Shown here: piece after piece, positions 55,688 through 64,000 of the stretch
Layout: every line of letters starts with the position of its first letter
How positions within the stretch are numbered: the first letter of the stretch is position 1
Assembly: GCA_026874595.1 (NCBI GenBank)
Contig: CM049316.1
Span: 56,245,676-56,309,675 of the forward strand
Source: Sipunculus nudus
Lineage: Eukaryota > Annelida > Sipuncula > Golfingiida > Sipunculidae
Direction: 5' to 3'
Length of the DNA: 64,000 nt
The notes under the pieces: generated by a model
Told to the model about the DNA's origin: nothing
The model's database searches: none
Seen by the model: only the letters and a program-made list of their open reading frames with translations
Program-made: the position numbers and the translations under genes

Positions 55688-56586
55688 TTATATATAGAGA
55701 GAGATGTATAAATAGCTGGCAGTGAACCGACTTTTCTGCATGTGTATACCCTTTCCATAAATATATATAAATATAAAAAATATATATAAAAACAATAATA
55801 ATAATAAGTGGTGCTTATAAGCGTCCCTCCTGTGCGTTGTGGCTCATTTATCCCAAAATTCAAAGAAAATAATAAATATTGACCAATCAGTCATAAATAT
55901 CTTTTCCGAAAAAGACAATATAAACACAGGATTCGAATATGAGTGCTCGGCAATGTTTTGCCTCCAGCTGGAAACCCAGTGCATATAAATGAGGTCAGGT
56001 CATATAACAATGAGCCCTATATGGTCTATACTATGCGCTCGCAGATTACGGCTTGACAATTTTGAATCTTGCATTACAGCTGATAATAGGTCAGTGGTAT
56101 GTAATCTGCTTTGCAGCTTCATTGTCAGCTATAAGATTCAAGGTGGGTGTAGTAATAAAATTATCATCATCAATGTGACAATGTGGGCGCCAGAAAGCTT
56201 ATAAATGTTGATACTTTGAAAGGAAGAACGGGAAGGCGTTTTTGTGGAATGTCACTTCTACCCCAGCCATGCATGTATGAAAGCACGAGAGCTCAAAGCA
56301 GGTGATGTAAAATATTGCAGAGTTCGAAATTTCGCCATCTACAGATACGTTTATGCTTTTTCATGTCTATTTTCTGTAGGAAGCATGCATTATTTTACTA
56401 GACAATATTCGCTCTTATGTTCATCTGTCCTACTGCGTTTTACATTTTCGTGAATTCCGCCTTCTAATTGGTGTAATATGTGCAGTGTCACTTCGTTGAA
56501 ATTGATTCTATCTTGGTAGATGATGCCATTTTCATTAACGTGTTTCGGTATAAAGCAAATATTAGCAGTATATTTGTATGTACAGC

Positions 56587-56588
56587 TA

Positions 56589-56662
<74 letters not shown>
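56587..56662. repeat. (TA)n microsatellite
   Basis: Nearly pure TA dinucleotides; source of the Ile-Tyr open frames on both strands. Confidence 0.95.
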
Positions 56663-56665
<3 letters not shown>

Positions 56666-57041
56666 CCTTCATGCTGTAATGATGAGAGGTAGCAAACCAA
56701 TCAACAGTTTTTTTATATGCCGGTCTTAGACGTACGGGGTCTTGTATAGCCATGGTCCTTGAGTGTGTTCGTCCGTTAACTTTATTTTCGCTGCGACACC
56801 TTTGATATATTTTCATGATACTGACTGTTATTACTTACCACGAGATTATCTTGCCCCAGTTCGATTCTAGGCAAATGAGGCCAGAGGTCAAAATACTTCT
56901 TTGTGGTGCCGCCACAATAACTTCCTAGAAATTTTAACAATATAACATTTCGCTTAAGTTCGATCCCCGGCAAAAGCAATGCATATTTAGTTAAGTCAGA
57001 GGCGTATTATTCACTATTTCGGTGCTCTTGTTAAAAGTGGA

Positions 57042-57190
57042 AACAGCCTTGACAGATGAAAGATAAAAGGCTCGGCTCTGACTCTCCCCTTGGACCTGGG
57101 TTCGATCCCCGGCATGACTACGAGGTTGTGACCCTTTCAAAGTCGGTGGTTTTCTCCGGGTTCTCTTGTTTCCTCCACCGTTAGACACTA
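57042..57190 (+). repeat. tRNA-derived SINE, 5' part
   Basis: CCTGGGTTCGATCCCCGGC is a near-perfect B box; TCGGTGGTTTTCTCCGGGTT is the body shared with 41986-42183 and 54905-55105. Confidence 0.65.
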
Positions 57191-57711
57191 CTAAATGCCG
57201 CCAGTTGAACCATGGAGCGTGAATCGAATAGTAATAAATTATTTGTACTTTATATAAAATAGGTATAAAAAATTGTATGAATTTGTGTTGAACCAGAATG
57301 TTTTAAGATGGGCGATCGAAAATGCTTTTGTAATTCAAAATCAAACTTTGCATACAACTGTATGCGGATTCCATGCACATTTATATATGTAAGGAAGCCT
57401 TAAGCTTAATCAGCTGACTTTAATTTCTCACTGAGTACTGATAATTTTTTAATATGCAAAATGCTTAGAGACCTTACCAAGAAACTATGATTTAACATAA
57501 ATTTTGTATTCTAATATATTGTTTTTTGCATGGCGTTGAATTGATTTTATCAGTTTCGGCTGATTTTGTACCGGAAGGGTATGATGGTAAACTCATGTCA
57601 ATACACAAGTTTGTTTATGTTTATTTGTTCCAGGCATCTTTTTGTTCAAGGTTTCATATTTAACATTCCCTACGGATAATTTAATATAAACTGTTCAAAG
57701 ATTGCTTAAAG

Positions 57712-57735
57712 ATGGAAAAAGGCATGGCATCTGAG
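57712..57735 (+). CDS. HOIP-like exon 1 (candidate start)
   Basis: ATG in AAAGATGG context (A at -3, G at +4), encoding MEKGMASE to GAG|GTGAGC, phase 0. It joins in frame only to the acceptor at 57968, not to the more pyrimidine-rich TTTTAG at about 57938, so the start is moderately supported. Confidence 0.5.
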
Positions 57736-60700
57736 GTGAGCTTGATCATTGTAAAAATATTACATGCACGCCTTTGCAAACCTAACGCTGGTGTAATGAA
57801 AAAGTAACCACACGTTTGTTCAAACATTGTGAAGTCTACGAACCATAATAACTATTTCGACAAATGCCAAGTAAATGCTCGGTGTATATAAATAAAAACT
57901 AAAAATTATTTTACTTTATGTTTAATTATCTTTTAGAAATTAACAAAGAAAAAAAATCACAATTACAGGAAGCCCAAAAGATCGTTCATGAAATTTATGC
58001 CGATATAAACAGAGGTCTAGATCCAAAACCAAGGGATCGTTATTCACGTCTGCCATTGGACTTCAAAGAAAAATTTATTTTCTTGAGGGTAGAAGACTTG
58101 ATAAAAAGAAATGCAAATGTAAGTATGTAAGCGCTATTAACATTATTAAACCCTACGAAGCACTTTTCAATAGTTTTTTTTTAGCTCAGGTGACTGTGAG
58201 TCATATGAGCTTTAGTTATCACTCGTCGTCCGTCATTCTGTCTGTATGTCGTTACGCCCGTCGGGCCGTCCGTCTGTCCGTTAACAGGGCACAAATCGTA
58301 ACCAATGGACCTAGAATCTTCTATCTGGAACTTATGGAGGTTCATGGAGTGTTTCATCATTTCTAGAAGACTAGTGGCGCCACCTATACTTTTTTCTATT
58401 TTTACGCATGTTTTTTTTTTTTTTTTTACCTTTGAGATCTTGAGATGAAGCAGGTAGTCCGTTAACAGGGCACAAATCGTAACCGTTAGACCAAGAAACT
58501 TCTTACTGTAAATCAAGGGAGGTCCTAGGCCAATCTCCTTGGAAACCTGAATTTAGGTCATGGTGACCTTAATCGGGCGAACTACATGCTGAAAACATGA
58601 TTTTGAACACTCAGTCAGATGGGGCACAAATTGTATCTGCTAGGGCTAGAATCTTCTAACTTGTTAACATCACACCCATGGAGGTCCATATAAAATCTCG
58701 TAGGATATTTGAAATTAGGTTACTGTGTCCTATATCCTCCGAGCTACGGTGCTCAAAAGTACCCCCAGCCCCCCAGGATAATTTAAAATTTGATACAAAA
58801 GCTCCAGTATCTGAATAACTAATGCATTGTTTGTTATGATTCTGTCCATGTATACTTAACAAGGAATGTTTCATCATTTTCTTAAAACTGGTGGCGCAAC
58901 CTGTAATTTTTAATAATTTTTACACATTTTTGAGACCTACAGATGAAGCAGTTCGTCCGTTAATAGGGCACAAATCGTAACCGTTTGAATTAGAATCTTC
59001 TTACTGTATATCAAGGAAGGTCCAAGGACAATCTCCTTGGAAACCTGAAATCCGGTCATAGTGACCTATATTTTGCAAACTACAGGCTAAAAACATGCTT
59101 TTGAACTCCCAGTCAGTCAAACGGGGCACAGTTTGTATCAGCTAGGCCCAGAAACTGTTAACGTGACTTTCAGGCATTGGGTAAATCTGCATGAAAACCT
59201 GAAATAAGGTCATTGTGCCCTATATATTGCGGGCCACTGGCCCGGCATCATGGGCAATCTCCATAGAAACCTGAATTAGGTCATTGTGACCTATGTCACT
59301 GGCCAAAAATATGTTAAGCACCCAGACAGTCAGACAGGGTACAAAACTTTACTGTTGGATCTAGAATGTGCGTGGTCATTTTTAGCTCAGCTGATTGCTA
59401 AAAAAAGGTTAGATTTTACGGGAATGGCTTGACATAAAATCACTTCAAAGAACATTTATAGCTACAGCTGAATAGGGATTCCACCTACAAAATTTGACAT
59501 TCAGATGATAAAATACCTATTGTGAATGTCTTTCTAGTCAGATGAGCGTCATGACCCATAGGTCACTTGATTGTTATATTCCCAGATTTGTATTCCTCAG
59601 ATACATGCCAGTACGTTTTGAGCACATTTCAAGAGTTTAGAAAGCGAATAAGATTATAATAATCGAGCACAATGAAATTTCGTGTTAAGAGTTGGCTGGT
59701 ATATTGAGCAGGCGCAGAAAACATACACAGCTGTCTACAGGTACCCGGATGGACATATCATGCTTTTACTTCTTTGGTGTCTTTATCTTTTCAGTGTCCT
59801 GACTGGTTTGACCGTTTATCTGTTGCACTGGATTTCCTCTACAAGTTGGGCTCTGATCTACTCAAGCCCCGCGATAAAAGACGACAGAGATGGTGGTCCA
59901 TTGATTTGTCCAACAAAGAATTCTCGCCCCTCTTTGGCATTCATGTAATAATGTTGTTCAAATAAAATGCAGCCTATTAATAGTTCGCTTCATCGATGTA
60001 CTATGAGTCGTTACAAACAGTGTGGCTCAGGGGTAGAACAAAGGACTCAAAGCCGGGAGATCGTGAGTTTTCACGGTCGGCCCAAACCTAGGGTGAGCGC
60101 TCCGCAGGCTTAATGGGAAGGTTGTGCCCCACGGTCCTGTTTCACTCACAAACGAGTGCGCCTTTCGGGGGTTCCTCGGTGGTATGACCCAGCAACGGGG
60201 ACGATTTCGCACCCAGAGCCCGCAGGTGCAGTAGTCACCGGGCCTGGATAACGCAAGGATAAAAAAACGAGAGGAAGCATGTGATAATGCTGTGCAATGT
60301 GGTCCGAAACCAGAATGGAATTCTGCACTGGATGTATACATATACGTAGTTCATTTAGCATTAAAAACTGGAGGCGGTTACCTCCACCAAGAAAAAAACA
60401 GTGCAAATATGTATATTAGTAGATGCAAAATTGTTATATGAAAATTTATACCCATTTATCTTTAATAAGACGAGATATTTTTTGTTGTAGGCCTTGGGTC
60501 ACATACTGAAAAAACTTGGATATCAGAAATTAGCAAAAGGCAACTTTATGGTACGATATGGACAGGAGATAACCGAGTCCACGATCGTTGGCGTGATGGC
60601 AGAGCTACTTTTGGCTAAGGAAGAAGTGTCTGCATTTATTAGAGGAGAACATATCCTGCAAGATGACATTTGCAATCTTGTACCGTCTGAGTTCCAGTAA

Positions 60701-63700
60701 GGATATACATAATATCGAAGTCAACAATGCAAGCTTTAGAAGAACTTTTCATTTTTAGCTCAGATGACTGAAAGGTCATGGGCAGAATGTCGAGCACCCA
60801 GAAAGTCACACAGGGTACAAATCATAATTGTTAGATATAGAAATGTCTTTCTCAAGTAAAGAGTGGCCATTGATATGTCTCATTTTACTTCCAAAATAAG
60901 GTCACTGTGACCTATATTCTGCGAGCTATATGAAAGTGATTTGAGTACCCTAAAGTCAGATGGACACAAAGTTTGTACTTTTTGATAACTTCTTGGAAAC
61001 ATATTTTCTGAGGCCTATCGACAGAAAAAAAACTTAATTTGAGCACTATGGACGTAATTCCAACTATTTTTCAAGATTCCTTAACAAATATATAACATCA
61101 ATAGTAAATTTTTCAGTGTCAGAGATCAGTTTAGCGTCATGACCCCTGGGTCATTGGTCTGAAAAAAAAAATTATATGCATGATGGTACTGTTTGCAAAC
61201 CGATCGCGCGAATTAATCGTAAGATATAGATACATTATATTCAGATAACATAAAGATAGACGCAATTGCTGCTTTTTAGATAAAACGATTATTCTAATAT
61301 TTATTTTCACATTGCTTCTTGTGTATATAAAACCATGTATAAAAGTCCGGATTTGTTATCTCTTTTTTTTCATTACACAGGCCCCCAAAACAAATGTCCA
61401 AACAGAAAATTACAACAGGCTGCCAAAAGAAGTCACTACATATGATTTCCAGCGGTCTGACAAAGGATGAGACGGCAGCATCGACAAAGGTAGTCAATGT
61501 TTGTTTGCTCAAGCATCTAGGGATTCTCACCTAGATCTTTGTCTTTCATGTCTTCCAATTCAACTTCAGTCATAAACAAGTCTGATTTTGGCTTATCCTT
61601 ATGACTGTCACCTTTTCTTATAGTCAATGTATTTTTTTAAGAATACCAAGGATGTTTAGACAAATGTGGTAGAACAGCAGTGGAATAGGTCATAAGACAT
61701 AGACATTTTAAAAGACGTTAACCACGAAAATGGTATATCAGCAACACAGCAACTTTTATCGGAGGTTTCGATAACATAAATTCAATTAATTAACGATTGT
61801 TAATTAAAGAATCGTTCACTACATTTCAGTCTTCAAGTCAACCTAGCAGCCTAACTGGGACCGAAAAGAGGTGTCCTCATTGTGACTGTATTAATCTGTC
61901 AGAAGCTGATTTGTGTATTTCTTGTGCAGAGCCTCTTACAGGAAAAACCTCTGAAGATAGGCAAAAGGTGCCTAGTACACATTTATTTCTGGACTGTTCC
62001 TTGACGTGGAATCAAAAATATGACAAAAATAAACACACCTTCAAATAATTGCAAGAAATTAATTAGAGGGATAACATAACAGAACCTGGTATTAATAATT
62101 CTACGGCAACCGGCATATATGTAACTGCAACACTTGTGTTCGTCAGAGATATTACTTATTAATGGAAATTATGATCTATAAATTGTCTGATAAATTCTGT
62201 CACCACCTTTTCTTTGCAGCCCAAAATGCTGGGAGACGATATCAGTTGTTCTCATTGCACGTTTCTCAATAAATCAGATAGCACGTTATGCTTAATGTGC
62301 TCAAAATCACTACGAATTTCCCGCTCGAAACCGGACGATGCTGATAGCAACGTAAATGTGCCAGTAAGTTAGAATATCATCCCTGTACACATTGATATGA
62401 TTATTAGCAAACGGAAAATAATCATCAAATGATAACGACTGGAAGTCCTGAAAACTATGAAAATCACAATGTGTAATTCGCATAATGCTTCAGAACAGGT
62501 ACTTTTCACATGTTAAAAGGAAATAAATTGTATTGTTGCATGGTTATATATTATTGATGTAATTGCTGATGTAAATTAAAGTTTTTCTACACGAGATAAT
62601 GTTGGATATAAACCACTTTTAGGATTTCCAACTGATTTAAGTAAGCTTTTACAAGAATTATATTCGATAGGCCAAGGGACCGGAAGATGATGTGGAAGAG
62701 AAGGGATGTCCAAGGTGTACATACATAAACTCTAGAGACGCTGCATACTGTGAGATGTGCGCTTTGCTGTTTAAGGTATTGATTGAAAATAAGATAACTG
62801 AGAATTTAAAGAAACTAGTAAGGCAAAGGATAAGCAATGGGGCAGGGATCAGCATGCCTGAGGTTTTTACAGCTTTGCCTGCAGAAACTATATCTGTTTT
62901 CATAGTTGACTTCAAGCAGAATGGTATGATAAAGGTTGATAACGTTGCATGGTAAACAACGCATACATGCATATATTTCATAAAAAATTTGTTCCCGTCT
63001 CGAAGCTGTTTCTACTTGTGCATATCTGCCATGGCTGGTCAGTTAAATTGATGCACTTTCTGAATAAATAAACGTTCAGCTTACATATGCATATAGCTAA
63101 AAAAGTTTGCAACAGTGGGGTATATACGCTACTGCTTCTGTCCGTAGGAGGGAATTAATGAACCGGAAGCCTCAGGTATTAGTGCATCTCATAACCCACT
63201 ACCGCTAGCCTCTTCTGGTGGTCGTGCTGAGGGAATATTACCGGAATATGGTAGGGCAAAAGGGACTCCCGGTCTGACCGACAAAGCTGAAGTGAGTAAA
63301 AAAAGGGCTCATTCTTGTTATTTCAAGTGTTAATGGGAAATGTGACGTCTTTTCGAGATTACCTAGTGAGACTTATTCGTACTTCATATATTTACTCATA
63401 TGTTAACCCATATTAAATAAATCTGAAGCAGGCGTAATTTAACGAAAAAGATAATTTCAATATTCTTTGGATTGACTTCATTTACTTTAAAAGCCAGGGG
63501 TTGCCATTTTCAAAGAGTAGCCACATCAACACCTGATATACATTTGTGCGAATATGATTTTCAGATATTTTGGAAACAGGAGTATCAAGACAGTCTCAGA
63601 GAAATATATGAAGATGAAAATAAAGTTTTATGTAAATATACCTTTCAAATATTTATTTAAGTTTAAATTATAAGTGTGTGTTGATATTTGTTTCAATAAA

Positions 63701-64000
63701 CTTTAAAGTAAATATACTTAAATCTGAAGGATTTTCCGTTTTCTGATAGATTATATTATCATCATTTTTTTTTCTTGCAGAGCAATAACATCTTCGGCAA
63801 ACTAAGCTTAATTCGTAAAATATCCATATTTTTTATGTTATTTAAAATGTGGATAAATGTAAGGCACCTATTATCTGCCACGCAAACGTTCACACAATTG
63901 GCATATACATGGAATTAGTTTCTCATACCTCTTATTTACAAGGCGATCCACCGTGCCATGGTCCTTTGCACGATGACACTGTACATGAAGACAGACTGAA
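57712..64000 (+). CDS. RNF31/HOIP-like protein: PUB domain and three NZF zinc fingers, 3' end outside window
   Basis: Exons 57712-57735, 57969-58118, 59795-59944, 60491-60696, 61381-61489, 61830-61967, 62220-62363, 62671-62775, 63148-63291, 63565-63631 and 63943 onward link in phase. Residues ~30-176 resemble the PUB domain of HOIP, the LUBAC subunit that makes linear ubiquitin chains: RLSVALDFLYKLGSDLLKPR, RWWSIDLSNKEF (HOIP YWRGVKFNNPVF) and HILKKLGYQ then VMAELLLAKEEVSAFI. The PUB of HOIP binds p97 and OTULIN; an Asn sits near HOIP Asn102. Three C-x2-C-x10-C-x2-C fingers follow (Cys 228/231/242/245, 269/272/283/286, 320/323/334/337). Fingers 2 and 3 keep the T-F/Y and Met ubiquitin contacts known from NPL4-type NZFs; finger 1 does not, and the leading Trp is absent. 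UBA and RBR parts are not in view, so full HOIP orthology is inferred. Confidence 0.72.
57969..58118 (+). CDS. HOIP-like exon 2, N-terminal helices
   Basis: 50 codons from TTACAG|GAAGCC to AAT|GTAAGT: EAQKIVHEIYADINRGLDPK ... IFLRVEDLIKRNAN. The acceptor has a purine-rich upstream tract; an alternative acceptor 30 bases upstream keeps the same frame open but needs a different first exon. Confidence 0.65.
58180..59575 (+). mobile_element. CGTAACC/AGGTCA repeat family copy in HOIP-like intron 2
   Basis: Starts TTTAGCTCAGGTGACTGTGA, has GTTAACAGGGCACAAATCGTAACC-type blocks near 58285, 58455 and 58965, GGAAACCTGAA..GGTCA..GTGACC units, and ends CAGATGAGCGTCATGACCCA, TAGGTCACTTG. No coding sequence. 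Confidence 0.75.
59795..59944 (+). CDS. HOIP-like exon 3, PUB core
   Basis: TTTTCAG|TGTCCT to CAT|GTAATA, 50 codons, phase 0. It carries WFDRLSVALDFLYKLGSDLL and QRWWSIDLSNKEFSPLFG. Confidence 0.8.
60022..60300 (+). repeat. tRNA-derived SINE-like repeat in HOIP-like intron 3
   Basis: GTGGCTCAGGGGTAGAAC is a good A box and GATCGTGAGTTTTCACGG a decayed B box, followed by a GC-rich body. It contrasts in base composition with the AT-rich surroundings. Confidence 0.5.
60491..60696 (+). CDS. HOIP-like exon 4, PUB C-terminal half
   Basis: TTGTTGTAG|GCCTTG to TTCCA|GTAAGG. It encodes ALGHILKKLGYQKLAKGNFM, then TIVGVMAELLLAKEEVSAFI. The TAA in the ORF is the intron's GTAAGG read through. Confidence 0.82.
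60752..61165 (+). mobile_element. CGTAACC/AGGTCA repeat family, internally deleted copy in HOIP-like intron 4
   Basis: Starts TTTTTAGCTCAGATGACTGA and ends CAGTTTAGCGTCATGACCCC, TGGGTCATTGG. AAAATAAGGTCACTGTGACC in the middle. It has the same ends as the copy in intron 2 but is only about 410 bp long. Confidence 0.7.
61381..61489 (+). CDS. HOIP-like exon 5, linker
   Basis: TTACACAG|GCCCCC to AAAG|GTAGTC. It encodes QPPKQMSKQKITTGCQKKSL and a Ser/Thr-rich end, a probable flexible linker. Confidence 0.7.
61830..61967 (+). CDS. HOIP-like exon 6, zinc finger 1
   Basis: ACATTTCAG|TCTTCA to AAAAG|GTGCCT. It contains CPHCDCINLSEADLCISC. It lacks the TF and Met contacts of ubiquitin-binding NZFs, so it may bind another partner or be structural. 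Phase 0 at both ends. Confidence 0.8.
62220..62363 (+). CDS. HOIP-like exon 7, zinc finger 2
   Basis: CTTTGCAG|CCCAAA to CCA|GTAAGT. It contains CSHCTFLNKSDSTLCLMC with Thr-Phe and Met at the ubiquitin-contact positions. Phase 0 at both ends, the same module layout as exons 6 and 8. Confidence 0.82.
62671..62775 (+). CDS. HOIP-like exon 8, zinc finger 3
   Basis: TCGATAG|GCCAAG to TTTAAG|GTATTG. It contains CPRCTYINSRDAAYCEMC with Thr-Tyr and Met. The frame stays open past this donor to TAA at 62953-62955, which may be an alternative longer exon. Confidence 0.78.
62776..62955 (+). CDS. Alternative extension of HOIP-like exon 8
   Basis: 60 further codons without a stop: NLKKLVRQRISNGAGISMPE, VFTALPAETISVF and on to VAW then TAA. 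LV..I..G.G..PE.F.AL resembles the HOIP segment between the NZFs and the UBA (LVSMIREGEAAGACPEEIFS). It could be a short isoform ending at TAA, or a longer exon using the donor at 62952 (TG|GTAAAC), which also rejoins exon 9 in an alternative frame. Confidence 0.4.
   Translation, partial: VLIENKITENLKKLVRQRISNGAGISMPEVFTALPAETISVFIVDFKQNGMIKVDNVAW
63148..63291 (+). CDS. HOIP-like exon 9, linker
   Basis: TCCGTAG|GAGGGA to GCTGAA|GTGAGT, phase 0, 48 codons: EGINEPEASGISASHNPLPL ... GLTDKAE. Low complexity (Gly, Ser, Pro), probably disordered. Confidence 0.6.
63565..63631 (+). CDS. HOIP-like exon 10 (candidate)
   Basis: ATTTTCAG|ATATTT to TTAT|GTAAAT. It encodes IFWKQEYQDSLREIYEDENK VL. Entry and exit phases fit exons 9 and 11. 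Confidence 0.45.
63943..64000 (+). CDS. HOIP-like exon 11 (partial, runs off the window)
   Basis: Acceptor TTTACAAG|GCGATC; T plus GC gives Cys, then DPPCHGPLHDDTVHEDRL to the window edge. Only this frame is open to the end. Confidence 0.45.

Larger units (their letters stand above)
52695..57711. other. Intergenic region between divergent genes
   Basis: Lies between the 5' side of the minus-strand gene and the start of the HOIP-like gene, so it should hold two divergent promoters; none can be pinned down. It contains a CGTAACC-family copy (53178-54740), two SINEs, a GGGGCGGATC-type fragment, CT/TA and TA microsatellites. No supported coding sequence. Confidence 0.55.

Noticed and set aside
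55292-56816. Frames rich in Ile-Tyr and Arg-Glu
   Set aside because: Translations of CT and TA microsatellites.
63779-63859. Possible exon with strong acceptor TTTCTTGCAG and donor AAT|GTAAGG
   Set aside because: Phase fits but it encodes an odd hydrophobic/basic peptide and would exclude the better-linked exons 10 and 11 of the HOIP-like gene.
1-64000. CRISPR arrays, prokaryotic operons, rRNA genes
   Set aside because: None seen; all tandem repeats are satellite- or element-like and the gene structure is eukaryotic.

Overview
This window is nuclear DNA from an animal. It is AT-rich, has short exons in long introns, and is dense in SINE-like repeats, tandem repeats and DNA-transposon relics. 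Gene content and repeat style (elements with internal ~180 bp tandem units, tRNA-derived repeats with a shared tail) suggest a marine invertebrate, most likely a bivalve mollusc. The species assignment is inference. Nothing prokaryotic is present (no operons or CRISPR). Almost all open frames over 60 codons are chance or repeat-derived; the real genes appear as short, phase-compatible exons bounded by splice sites.

Layout. (1) 327-10282, +: 3' part of a membrane-anchored C-type lectin-like gene: two exons finishing the lectin fold, then a far-downstream transmembrane exon with the stop. (2) 10283-18275: no gene seen, only repeats. (3) 18276-37970, +: a complete eight-exon dysbindin (DTNBP1) gene of 401 codons, with a YY1-type GGCGGC motif upstream, a GC-AG intron 7, a non-autonomous hAT element with a perfect 8-bp target duplication in intron 1, a tandem-core element in intron 4 and a nuclear-receptor-half-site-rich repeat in intron 5. 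(4) 37971-47491: 3' flank and repeats, with one weak orphan exon. (5) 47492-52694, -: an unrecognised gene seen as three phase-linked exons plus a possible first exon; a 1.7-kb polypurine/polypyrimidine minisatellite sits in one intron. (6) 57712 to beyond the right edge, +: an RNF31/HOIP-like gene encoding a PUB domain and three RanBP2/NZF zinc fingers; any catalytic RBR part would lie outside the window.

The genes have no obvious shared pathway. Dysbindin is a BLOC-1 subunit for endosome-lysosome trafficking. The HOIP-like protein points to linear-ubiquitin (LUBAC-type) innate signalling. The lectin is a cell-surface recognition protein. Repeats outweigh coding sequence. One repeat family, with CGTAACC and AGGTCA arrays, occurs at least five times, including inside introns of both dysbindin and the HOIP-like gene.
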